The position numbers and the translations under genes were made by a program. Of a DNA stretch of 64,000 bases, positions 22,440 to 34,600 are shown piece after piece. Location: assembly GCA_003254925.1 (NCBI GenBank), contig QANZ01023827.1, forward strand, positions 203,787-267,786, read 5' to 3'. Source of the DNA: Chamaecrista fasciculata. Lineage: Eukaryota > Streptophyta > Magnoliopsida > Fabales > Fabaceae. Position 1 is the first letter of the stretch; every line of letters starts with the position of its first letter. The notes below the pieces were generated by a model. It was not told the DNA's origin. It worked only from the letters and a program-made list of their open reading frames with translations, and searched no databases.

Positions 22440-22847
22440 TCAATGTTTATGTTCTGATCCCTTCGGGAGACCATAATCTTCATCAGTATAAGATTTCTCC
22501 TTCTCTCTTTGAATGTCTAATGCTATTTCTTCTTCAACCTCCCACAGTACAGCAACATATCCCTTAAGTCTCTTAATATCTGTTTGTGCTTTTTCGCACA
22601 GTTCTTGGTATTCTTCCTTCTTCATTTCTTCTAATGACTTTTCACTGTACTTTTCCAGATCTTGTAACAGAATTTCATTGTTCTGATAGTTACCTTCTTC
22701 TATTATTCTTAATGGCGCTTTCGACTTACCCAAAAAATCATTTACAAATCGTTGATGCCCAATACGCGCGGACTTTTCTTCTTCAATCGATTCTCTCATT
22801 TCTTCAGCTAATTGCTTTAAGCTTTGTTTGGCTTCTTCTTGCCACAT
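22440..22847 (-). CDS. Orphan charged helical protein, copy 3 (135 aa)
   Basis: The longest copy and the best template for the family. It starts MWQEEAKQSLKQLAEEMRES, has the block LLQDLEKYSEKSLEEMKKEE, then QELCEKAQTDIKRLKGYVAV, a charged stretch QREKEKSYTDED, and ends YGLPKGSEHKH. High Glu and Lys content with regular Leu spacing suggests a coiled coil. There is no signal peptide, membrane segment or recognised domain. The coding exon starts after TTTGCAG near 22867. The first leader exon ends at CACAG|GTATAT near 24000. The intron upstream carries a local inverted duplication, which could disturb splicing. Product and role are unknown. Confidence 0.7.
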   Translation of the reverse strand: MWQEEAKQSLKQLAEEMRESIEEEKSARIGHQRFVNDFLGKSKAPLRIIEEGNYQNNEILLQDLEKYSEKSLEEMKKEEYQELCEKAQTDIKRLKGYVAVLWEVEEEIALDIQREKEKSYTDEDYGLPKGSEHKH

Positions 22848-22874
22848 TTTGCTGCTAGTAATCTGCAAATTTAA

Positions 22875-23043
22875 ATTCAATCAATTTTATATCTATGCAA
22901 ATGACAGTATAAACTGAAATTAAGTACTAATTAACTAACCATAATTATAGTTAATTATGGTTAGTTAATTAGTACTTAATTTCACAAAGTGTACTTAATT
23001 TCAGTTTATACTGTCATTTGCATAGATATAAAATTGATTGAAT
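22875..23043. repeat. Local inverted duplication in the copy 3 intron
   Basis: The sequence just upstream of the coding exon (ATTCAATCAATTTTATATCT onward) is followed by its own reverse complement, centred near 22948, with arms of about 70-90 bases. The right arm contains an 18-base extra piece (about 22984-23001). Units 1 and 2 have only the single-copy version. Confidence 0.85.
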
Positions 23044-24872
23044 TATGGTTAGTTAGCTAGTCATGTGAACGAAATATAAAGTGTACAAGTAATAACAGAA
23101 ATATACTCATTGTTGAACGAAATATAAAGTGTACAAGTAATAACAGAAATAATGATTCAACTAGAACTATCTTCACAAATTTCGGTTTAAACATCAAACG
23201 TATGACTAATATAGCTAGCTAGTCATGTGAATATATATTAATATATTGAAGATTATATTACAGAGCAGTAAAAGTAACAAAACAAGCTGAATAATTATAT
23301 AAAATCACATCTTTTTCTTTTTCTTTTTTAATTTATGGCAGTTGCATAAAATTTCTTTTCTTCAACACTTATAATAGCGGTAGTGTTTCCCTTCGGATTT
23401 GTGTTAAACTGAATACAAATAGAAAAATTCTACGAAAAAAAGAATGCAAATAGAAAAAGGTCATAATCTCGTAGAAACAAATGAAGCACGAAAATCAACC
23501 TAGGCTATTTTTCTCAATACAGAAGATTTATATAGCAAAAATAGATTCACATTTGGAGTGAGACTACAAATAGCAGTTTGAAATAATCACAATCTTCCAT
23601 CGACATACAGATACGATCATTTGTTCTAAAGAACAACTAGATGAATTGCTCAATCAGCATAAAACTTAAGGATATAGATAGAAGAAGACAAGAACCAATC
23701 AAGATTCATACACATAATAGATAGAACACAAAAAAAAAATCTGATAATCTAATTTATAATGAACGAGTATCGAATAGTTAGGTTAAAGAACCCGCGGGAA
23801 TGGATGGATCGTACCGGTCGGACACAGACTGATGAAGCAGCGAGCGATTCACAGATAATGTGAAGGTGAGAGCAAAACCTGTGCGTGAAAATTATGAAGA
23901 TTATTCATATGCAGATTCGAGAGAAGAAATTAAAAGTAAAAAGTGTATATGTTCAACAGTTGATTTAATTCACAAATGTGTATTGTTCTTGGATAATATA
24001 CCTGTGAGTGATGAACGCCTAGATTCGCAGACGGATGACTAATTGATCGGTTTCCACTCTATAATTCCACATTGGTCTGAAAGATATTGATCGGTTTGGT
24101 GTGAGATTCAAAAATGACAGTAGGCGCCAAGAAACAGAGTATTTATAGTTGAGAGTAAGAAACTAGAAACTCCAATCCGAAAGCGAGGTTTAGGTAAGTA
24201 GACTCAGGGAATGACTCGTTCGTTAGTAACCACTTTTTTCTTTTGGGGGCCAAATTCGTTAGTAACCACATAACTAATCAGTAAGACAGTAACAACTTTA
24301 TTAATACAAAAGGGTCGAATAGTTATTATTTATTTTACTCCTCAAACGAATATATTTCATTCTAATCATAAAACTATCTTTCTTTTGTTTTGGGCCACAA
24401 AATATGATTTCGTTTGACATGTCATTTCTAACTTCAACGTGAGATGAATCATGATCTCTCGTAAATGTTATAATAAGCGAATTGATAAAAAATAAATAAT
24501 TTTTTTTACTTTTTGAAAGAAAAATCAACTACAGTATCAAAGTTAAAAGTAATGATAGAAACTAGACAAAATTATATTTTAGAGACAAAAAAAACAAATG
24601 TGAAAACCTTAGAATCAGAAAAAAAACAAATCATAGTTTTAAAACAAAAATGAAACTATTGGCCAAAAAGAAAAAAAAAACAAAATGAAACTTATTTTAT
24701 AATTTGAAGTCCAAAATGAGATTTTGACCTTGCGAGAGTTATATACTATAATTTAGACCAAAAAATTTATATACTATAATATAAATATGAATATACTTTC
24801 GGTTTATTTATATAAATAATATATAAAAAAAAGTATTTAGATTTTTAGGACAAAAAAAAATTATTTAGATTT

Positions 24873-24946
24873 TTGGGACACTCGGATATAGTCCGAGTGT
24901 CCCAATACAAGTGGCACAATCACCCGGTGCCACGTGGCACCGGGTG
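24873..24946. repeat. Two adjacent palindromes beside a gap
   Basis: First dyad: TTGGGACACTCGGA (24873-24886), a 5-base loop, then its exact complement (24892-24905). Second: a perfect 26-bp palindrome at 24921-24946, half-site CACCCGGTGCCAC, centred on CACGTG. Both are GC-rich in an AT-rich setting and run directly into an unresolved gap, so they may be the visible end of a larger foldback element. Confidence 0.85.
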
Positions 24947-24958
24947 GAATTTTTTTTT

Positions 24959-25279
24959 NNNNNNNNNNNNNNNNNNNNNNNNNNNNNNNNNNNNNNNNNN
25001 NNNNNNNNNNNNNNNNNNNNNNNNNNNNNNNNNNNNNNNNNNNNNNNNNNNNNNNNNNNNNNNNNNNNNNNNNNNNNNNNNNNNNNNNNNNNNNNNNNNN
25101 NNNNNNNNNNNNNNNNNNNNNNNNNNNNNNNNNNNNNNNNNNNNNNNNNNNNNNNNNNNNNNNNNNNNNNNNNNNNNNNNNNNNNNNNNNNNNNNNNNNN
25201 NNNNNNNNNNNNNNNNNNNNNNNNNNNNNNNNNNNNNNNNNNNNNNNNNNNNNNNNNNNNNNNNNNNNNNNNNNNNNNN
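24959..25279. other. Assembly gap (321 N)
   Basis: Unresolved bases after a T tract. The preceding palindromes may explain the assembly break. Confidence 0.99.
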
Positions 25280-25695
25280 ATTCTCTATTTTATAAACAAT
25301 AATGCCGAAAAAAAAAAGTTTACATTTCACTTTTTTAATTGTAATCTTGATAGTAAATATATAATTTTTTTTAATATAACCTAAAACAATTTTTTCTATT
25401 ATTGATCAACCTGAATTGATACAACCTGGATGTATAGTACCACTAACATCTACTGTAAATGGGCAAAATACGTTAAAACTCTTAAAAGAAACCTATGAGA
25501 ATAAACTTAGCATTTACATTTTGCTAAATATTCTATAATTTGGCAGACGTGGATAAAACAAAAATAACTTAGAACAAATGAGACTCCTTAAGCATCCTTG
25601 GAAAAACCCTTGTGAAGTTCTGCCTTCATCTTTTGGTCAAAATCTTCGAGTTAAATGGCAACAAAACAGAAGCTCCTTAATTTCTAGCTATCCAT

Positions 25696-28600
25696 TTAAT
25701 GGGAGAAAACAAAAACACTTTTCTCTGCATTCACCATCCTTATGGCTGCTGTAGTTCCAACAGTTCTTTCCAGCTGAAACATAATATCCAAAAAAATAAT
25801 AATAATAATAAATAAATAAAGAGAGAAAAGGAGCATAACTAAGACCTTTTCTGCTTTTAGTAAATATCAACGAGAGCAAAAGAAGAAAAATAAAATAAAA
25901 TAAAAGGTAAGCTTATTGTGCTAGACCCTAGAGTTTCATCCAGTTTTTAATTGGAAATCTATGCAATAGCAATTTTTAACAATTTTTAAAATTTAGAAAA
26001 AGTTTACTTGTAAACAATCACAAGAGAACCTCTTTGACAAAAAAAATCTTTAGTCTATTTTTTCACATAGCTATTTACCTAAAAAAGTCTCAAGTTAAAG
26101 TGAATAAATTATTACCCGGGGACTGTCATAGCGAGAAAAAAGAACAGTGCAAGCTTTATTTTGAGACCCTTCAAGCATATTTACAATCTGCAACAGGAAA
26201 GGAAAAAAAATATTAAGAATGTTGTTGATTTATGTTTTTACTCATTTGGAGGACATATGAAAGTATGAAACAAATTAATAACAACATTCTCAAAATGCAT
26301 TAATAATTGCTTGAGGCCAGACAAAAAAGGTACAGATGTGAAAAAATGGCTTCCTCAGAAGATACTTCTTACCTCAGGGTAAAACTCCTTTCTCTCCGGG
26401 AGTGAATAAATGATTAAATTCTGAACACCACGAATCTGCCATAAAAAAAAAGTTGTTACTATAGCATACAGTAATAATAGAATAGAGAAGGAAAATAACT
26501 TTTCGTGTCATTCATATAAAAATCATAACCACAAATTCTCGTTTTGTTCTATCTAATTCTTTATCATTCCTCTCATTATAACCATTGATTTGTTTAGGTA
26601 TCAATCATAATTCATAATCATCTTTTTTTTTTTTCTTGTGTTCTACATATTAACCCGAAAATATATTGATGTTGAAAAAGAGGAAAATTAATTAATGAAG
26701 TATAAACAACCCAAAATATAAAATTAAATCAATGGAAGCTCCAACTCATCTGCTAACCCAACCCTTTTACATACACAGAAAGGTTTGGCAGCACTGTTTT
26801 CTTCTTTCTTCTATGTTTTTGAAAGATATCTGTTAGATTGATAGAATATCTGATTAATATCTGTAATTATTCTAGGATTAATATTAGGGATTGTGATTAG
26901 TAATTAGCTATAATCTCTCCTGTAATTACTCCTTTTGTTTTCCTTCCTTTAATAGGTTCATTACTCACTTGTATAAATACCTTCACATACATGAGATCAA
27001 TAACACATTATTTCCAGACAATATTTGTCATGGTATCAGAGCTATAACGCTCCTTGATTTTTCCGCTGCTGTGTTCACTTAGTTCTAGGTCACCTATTTC
27101 ATTTACAGTGGTAGTGACTTAAACCCTAGTCACTAAGCCCGCCTCGTTTCTGACCTAGTTTTGCCCAAAACACCATTGGGCCTTGCTCGGCGTTGTCTGG
27201 TCGGCCTAACCCCGTCGCCGGCAACCCAGAATCGCCGCCACGCGCCGCCTCAGCAGACACGCTCGTCGTCCACGCGCCGGCGCGTGAGAAGCCGTCTTCG
27301 CTTCCGTTCACCTTCTCGGCGTATTTCCGGCCATCCCCTACCATGTCGTCTACATCTTCCACCGATGGCAGTACTGGAGTCACTGTTTCGGCTCCCGTTT
27401 CGGCCATTTTGCCCGGTTCGGTGTATGACCTACCTCCTATTAACAGTGCTTATCGCCTGGATGGGACGAACTACTTGAAGTGGTCCCAACTGGTTAGGAT
27501 GTATCTCAAGGGACGAGGAAAATTGAGCCATTTATTGGGTACGGGTCCGGCGACAGACGATCCCAAATTTGAAGCTTGGGATAATGCTGATTCTTTGATT
27601 ATGTCCTGGTTAGTAAACTCCATGACTCCTGAGATAGGTGATACTTGCATCTTTCTCACCTCTGCCAAAGCTATATGGGATGCTATGGAGCAAACCTACT
27701 CCAAAGTTCGTGATGGAGCTCGTATCTATGAGCTCAGGACCAAAATTCACCGTGTCAGACAAGGTAATATGTCAATTACGGAATACTCTAACTATTTGAA
27801 GGGCTTGTGGCAAGAGTTGGATCACTATCAATGTATCCCGATTAAGGCAAGTGAGGAGGTGAAGGCCTTTAAAATCTTTATGGGATTTTCTTCCAAGCAG
27901 AGAGACTCAAATACTTTCTGGGTATTGAGGTGGCTCACTCAAAGAGTGGGATTTTCATTTCCCAACAGAAATATGTTGTTGACCTGTTGACAGCGGCTGG
28001 TGAATTGGGTTGTAAACCAGCCTCCACTCCAATGGAGCCCAATCACCGCCTATATGATGCACCTGAAGAAGGGTTGGTTGATAAAGGTTCCTATCAGCGG
28101 CTTGTGGGAAAACTCATTTATCTAGCACATACTAGACCGGATATAGCTTATGCTGTGAGTATTGTCAGTCAGTTTATGCATAATCCGAGAGAATCCCACT
28201 TAAAGGCAGTTGATCGAATTCTTCAATACTTGAAGGGTACACCGGGGAAAGGCATTCTCTTTAAGAAAGGGGAGAGCTTGACTTTGGAAGCCTATACAGA
28301 TGCAGACTATGCTGGATCACTCATTGATAGACGGTCAACTACCGGGTATTGTACATTCTTGGGAGGGAATCTTGTAACTTGGAGAAGTAAAAAACAGAAT
28401 GTGGTTGCAAGATCAAGTGCAGAAGCGGAGTTTAGAGCAATGGCACTTGGTGTGTGTGAACTTCTGTGGCTCAAGATTATCCTTGATGACTTGGGCATTA
28501 CCTGGGAAGGCCCCATGAAGCTTTATTGTGACAACAAGTCAGCGATCAGTATTGCTCATAACCCAGTTCAACATGATCGCACTAAACATGTGGAGATTGA

Positions 28601-31600
28601 TCGACATTTCATTAAAGAAAAGTTGGATAGCGGTCTCATATGCACTCCTTACGTTCCTTCTAGTGACCAACTTGCAGATGTGCTTACCAAAGGCTTGTGT
28701 ACTATCACCTTTCAAAGTCTAGTCAGCAAGCTTGGCATGGAAGATATCCATTCATCAGCTTGAGGGGGAGTGTTAGATTGATAGAATATCTGATTAATAT
28801 CTGTAATTATTCTAGGATTAATATTAGGGATTGTGATTAGTAATTAGCTATAATCTCTCCTGTAATTACTCCTTTTGTTTTCCTTCCTAGAATAGGTTCA
28901 TTACTCACTTGTATAAATACCTTCACATACATGAGATCAATAACACATTATTTCCAGACAATATTTGTCAATATCATTCTCGTCTCAAACTTTTGTTTGT
29001 TCTGTTTTTATATATATATATACAATGTAGCATTCTTAGAATAATGTACATTATGCAACTAAGTGACTAACTGTAATGCGTTAGCCATAGCTTGAAAAAC
29101 AAGAGGCAGGCAGGAGCCATAGCTTGAAAATCAAGAGGCAGGCAGGAGGAATAAGCATTATTGCATTTATAAGAAACAATAAACGAAAACTAAGGCACCT
29201 CAATCCCCAAATAAGTAACAAAAGGAAAGGATGATAAAACAAAAAACTATATAATAATAAAAGGCTTTTGACCAACCTTATATCTGTGGTAAAAATGAGA
29301 TCTCTCAGTGTAAAGCATAATATTTTTACTTCCTTCAAAGAACCAAAGACGAGCGCGGGAAATATCACTCTGGGTAGCATATCTAATTTAAGAAAGGAGC
29401 ATTTCGTAAGTCACAATGCAACACAAGAGCTGCATATATGTAGTTGTTTTTAAAAATTCATAATGAAGATGAACAATATCAATACAATAAGTCAATAACC
29501 ATAATAAAATAAACAGTAAATTAATGATTTAATCCCAGACAGATATCAATGTCTCAATTTCTTCCTTAAAAGATAAAATTACATGATTTAAAGCATGAAC
29601 GATACAATTACAATCAATTTGACCCTTGTGCTAAGGATACTGATTGAAATTTAATGAAAAACCTGATCTAATTTAAAATTAAAATAAATGATTGAAGTTA
29701 AATAATCATATTTGTTAGTAAATTTGAATTAATGTTTTATCAAAATGGCCAAATTGATTATAAATGCATCATTCAGGGATTAAATCTTGTAATATTATAC
29801 TTCAGGGACAAATTTGAGAAATTTATCATCTTTCAGGGACCAAATCATTAATATCATTAATATACTCTAAAAGGAAAGCATAATGAAACAATGATGGAGA
29901 GAGCTCCTTACTCCCCAAGCAGACAGAAGGAGGCTTCCTGTGATTCCAAAAACTCGTTTACTCGTTCAAAGTCAAAATAACTACTGATAAATATCATAAT
30001 TCCTCCCTGTATTAAAATTATCAGTGCAATACAAATATTAAAAGATCACACAGCTTACTTATCAAGAGAAAAATTGCAAAAAGTTTTAGAAAGAAATATG
30101 TAACCTGATCAGATTCTTTGATCCTTGGGAAAACCTGCAATGTAATATTTACTAACGTTTTATATATCTTACAAGATTCAGTAAGTATCATAAAGTATAA
30201 TACATACATAATTTGTACACCTTCCTAAGGTAACTAGTTGTAACAATTAAACCTAACAATATTAAATTTGATGAAATTGAATTAGCTCAAATATTTTATA
30301 AGAACTGAATTATATGTTTATTCATATATTTCAAAGAAATATATAAAACCTTTGAAACCATAATTTTCCAAAAATACATACCTTCTGGACAAAATAATCA
30401 AAACGGGCTTTTGCATCTACCTTTGAGTCTACGTTAAATCGTTCATAACTCTACAGGGGTTAAAGAATTAGAATGTTTAGTAATAGTACGGTACAAATTA
30501 AAAAAAGATAAATCCATAACATATTCACCTCAATATAGAAGCACGTAAGAAAATCACCTGACCTCAACAGTTATGAAAAATAAAAAATAACTACTTTATA
30601 CCAAAAACCTAATGGTTACAAGAATGAATAATCAAGTCAGTATATCATAATTACAAAGAGGTTAGACTATGTTTGGATTGGGGATTAAGGAAGAGAAGGG
30701 GAGGGAGGGGGAGAAAGAAAGGATTAAGACATTCTCCCCTTGTTTGGGAAGCTGATAATTGGAGGGGAAGATAATGAGAGATTAACTTTTAATCCTTTAT
30801 TCTCTTCCCTCTTCACAAATTTTAAATACCCCGAATTAAGGTATTTTAGAGAAGGTATAAACATTCAAACAAGAGGAAGACATGTGGAACTGTGGAAGGT
30901 CAACCTTCCTTTTTCTCCCCTCCCTTTCCCTTCAACCTCTTCCCTTCTCTTCCCCTCCTAATTACTAAACATACCCTAAAAGTTTGTCAAAATCAATTTA
31001 CCGCTCATGGTTTAACTCTTGTACAAGATACAACTGCTAAAAATCCAACCAACAGTATAGGACAATACAAGTAAGTAAGAAACATAGCAAATCCTTAAAA
31101 AACAAAACAAAACAAGAAAAACATGACTTGTTTTTTATGGCAAGACTAAATTGATTTATTTCCCAAGAGAAGCCCTATGCATCAACTAGACCAAATGAAC
31201 TTGATCAAATACAGATAATTTATTCAGACATCTAGCATAGCAGAAAACAAACCAGATGTATTTGGGGTAACACTTTGTGCAGGACACCCTTGTGTTTACA
31301 GATCAACTTCACCTGCAAATATCAATTGATGCATTGTTATTTTCTACTGCGCCATACCATTTGATAAGAAACTGAATTAAATAAATACATTTCACTTTTA
31401 TGATCATACAAGGCATATCAACTAAATAACATTATAATTTCTGAACATTTTATGCGAAACAAGACCCAATAGAGTAGAAAATAATTATTTTGATATAGTG
31501 AGAAATATTTCAGCCCTAAATCCTGAGAAACAATAGAAACTGCTAGCAGCTATGTAACATACCTTCCCTTGGTAATTAGAACACTGGCGGTTGAATGAAC

Positions 31601-34600
31601 CCATTATATCTGCGACAATGAACTGCAGAGGTTATTACATAATATTGTATATTTAATTTAAGACTTGTTGAGTACCTGAATGTTAGTCATAATTGTTGTA
31701 AGGAATGTTAGTATAGTACATGTTTTTCTTTTGAGGTAAGACTTTTTTTTTTTCAAAAAAAGTACTAAAGATAATAATTAATTTTATCTTTCCCTTAGAA
31801 GAAGAAAGTGTAATTCATCAAAAGTCAAGATATGGAACAATGCATTATACATTTGAAACAAATTATGCTAAATATAAATGAAAAAACATATGGCTACAAA
31901 ATTCTATCACTGCACGTACAAGAGAAGAAATAATTATTTTCTACCAAACTAACATATCACTGAATTAAGAATGAAGAGGGCTATGTTTAATAAATAGCAT
32001 CTGCGGTTCTCTAAATAGCATAAAGTCAAAAAATCATTCAAATGTTCGGAAAGGTGTTGTCTAGAAGAAAGAACATTTCATTACCTAGATTTGAATAAAA
32101 ACCCAGAATGATTGTTTGCCTGTAAAACTTAGCGTAATCATCAAGATACCTAGAAAAGAAACAGTTTTAATTATTTTAAAAAAAATGCCCATCAGATCAA
32201 TTGACACGTGCCTCTAAACAAATATAAAAAAGAAGCAAGCCATTCATGCAACAAAGAAATAAATGGATCAGATAAACAAAAGCAGGGCAGTCCCTTTAAG
32301 CATATCCAATGGAAATGAAAAATCCACAATCCAAACTAATAGCATCCTATGGAGCAGAGACTAATTTATAACGTCATTTTCCTAGATCTCTTTTTTTTTC
32401 GTAGATATGCCCTATATCTCTTTGGCATCCCCATCTTCGGCTAAAAACAGAACAATTACCATTATTTTACTCGGTAATATTCATTAATTCATTTGACTAA
32501 CACAAGCAAATCTATTGCATTAATGTAGCATGGAGCTCAGAAACTTATCCAAATCTTGGTGCCAGTAGATTAAGTCCATCAATAGAATCTAAGCCAGATG
32601 AGAAAAAAAAATTTCATGAAAAAAATTAGGAAAGGCTACTTGTTTTACACATAAGTCTTAAAAAGTCTGTTTTTTTGCTTATATTCTCTCTTTTGATCTT
32701 TACTATGATTTATCATATAAATTTATTTTCACAAAATGTCTATATTTCAATGATAACTTGATAGTAAATATATAAGTAATTTTTATAAATCTAGTCCAAA
32801 ATTAATTCACAAAAGAAAATTCTCCAAAGAAATCATTGAATAATTTTTTCCAGTGATCAGTTGATATGTCCTCCCACTCTTAGAGAACCTCTTCTTCATT
32901 TATGTTTTGGGATTTTGGGAGAAGAAGACTATGTTTTTGCGGAGTTAAGCACTTCAGCAGTCAGAGATCGTAGTGCAAGAATTTTCAGCCAGCAGTTTTG
33001 ACACTTCAAAAAAGAAAAATGGGATGAAAAAGACATTGAAAAGTTTTGGTCGTTTCTCTTAGGTTTTTTTGTTGTGTCAAATTCTTTGAGGAATTGAGAA
33101 GCTCAAGCTAAACAATCATTAGGCATGTGTAAGTTGGCCTCAGAACTTTCAAGTAAAAATATTATAATCATTTGCAGACTAAGAAAAATAGAAAAAATAA
33201 AGATAGAAGCAAAATGAGCATGAAAGCTAATATGATAACGCACCACGGTCTTATCCTCATGACATCTGTTCTGGGTTGCTTAGATGGCAAGCGGTTTAAG
33301 TGATAAAAGACTGTATCCACGTGAGACCAATTCTGCCATTTTTGTCAACAATGAGGCAAATTTCATGTCTAAGCTCAATATCATGAACCTTCCAAATACT
33401 ATAACTATCTATAGTAACAACATTAACATACCTGCATCGCTATTACGTCTGCATGATCAATAATCAGAACCTGCTCATAATTAATACACTTGGTCAAATT
33501 TAAACCATTTTTTGTACTTCAAAGTTAAAATGAAGAATCATATCCAATCAAATAATAAATACATGATTTTGAAAACAGCAGCAAGCTACCTCTACAGATG
33601 AAAGATAATCCACATCTTTGTCCTTATTATTCCCAGCCTCGTGAATTTTCTACCATTTAGAACATTGAGTCATTAGCTAATTAGCATATATAAGCAATAT
33701 ATTCCTTTAGGATATTATTACTTTAAGAAACTGTTAGAAACCAACAAATAGACAAAATAAATAGTAAAAATCTTAACTCTTTATCAAGAATTGCCTTAGC
33801 TCAAAAGTTCAAACTGTTTGATAAAGACCCACGAATAATTTTAATTAGTACTATCTATAATATGTTCCCTCACACGTAAACCCTTTTAGAACTCTGTGCA
33901 TATCAAACATGCCTAACATTCCACTAGCTGGAACATGAGTTTAATAATGAATTCATGATAATAAATTCAAGGAAGGATTGACAGATTGGCCCCTTGATCA
34001 AGGACATCTTGATACCATATCAAGGACTACTTCAATTCAAAAGCTTAAACTAATAAGTGAAGATCCATGATAACGCTATTATAGAATTGAACATTCTTAT
34101 TCACCAAAATACTTATTAGAATCTGACATGGACAGTTGCCTTTTACTTATAGAAAACAGCTGTTAGATAAAAGTATAAGGCAGAAACAACAGCATATAAG
34201 TACACGGTTTATCAGCAGATGCATAGCCAATTTGTATTATACTCTAGATTTCCTTGTTCTAACAGAGAGAATATCCACACATGAAAAACTATTAGTACCT
34301 TTAGTGATAAACTTGAAGGAAAAGAAAAGGTTAAACAAATAGGTAAGGATACCTAGTGATCATATCTAGTGACTGTCAAGTTTTTAAAAAAATGAAGAGG
34401 ATCACAATTTGTACATCTAATTATATTCCTGCTCTTCATTTCTATTAGACGTCTTCCTTTTGTCATCCACCCTCCCTTCTCATTTTCCATAAAAGTAAAA
34501 TAAAAACCAAAAGGAAAGAAAATAAAAGATGTCCACCCAGATTCAAAGGGTATCCTGGACCTGTATATAGCATAGACCCTCTGTATGAGTTAACAACGAA

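Larger units (their letters stand above)
21200..24330. repeat. Tandem array, unit 3
   Basis: Third unit, with orphan gene copy 3, its leader exons and its TATA box (24147-24140). Unique additions are a foldback MITE (21730-22099) and a local inverted duplication (22875-23043). No cupin fragment follows it; homology to the spacers fades after about 24550. Confidence 0.85.
26831..28970 (+). mobile_element. Internally deleted Ty1/copia retrotransposon in a UTP25 intron (antisense)
   Basis: 2140 bp with 200-bp LTRs (26831-27030 and 28771-28970) that differ at only two adjacent positions (near 26949). Both start TGTTAG and end TTGTCA. An exact 5-bp duplication ATATC flanks it (26826-26830 and 28971-28975). 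The primer-binding site TGGTATCAGAGC follows the left LTR, matching the initiator Met tRNA as in many plant copia elements. A polypurine tract TGAGGGGGAG precedes the right LTR. The interior joins the gag start to the pol 3' end, with protease, integrase and most of the reverse transcriptase missing. It lies in the 2.8-kb intron between UTP25 exons 20 and 21, opposite in direction to the host gene. Confidence 0.95.

Noticed and set aside
12829-24330. CRISPR-like or satellite interpretation of the repeated region
   Set aside because: Repeat units are kilobases long with genes and introns; there are no short spaced repeats. The genome is a plant one.
24873-25384. Long open frames across 24959-25279
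   Set aside because: Made almost wholly of unresolved bases; the same applies at 12690-12808 and 50537-50806.
27126-27478. Overlapping open frames on both strands at the 5' end of the copia interior
   Set aside because: GC-rich leader of the retrotransposon; the true gag frame starts at 27343.
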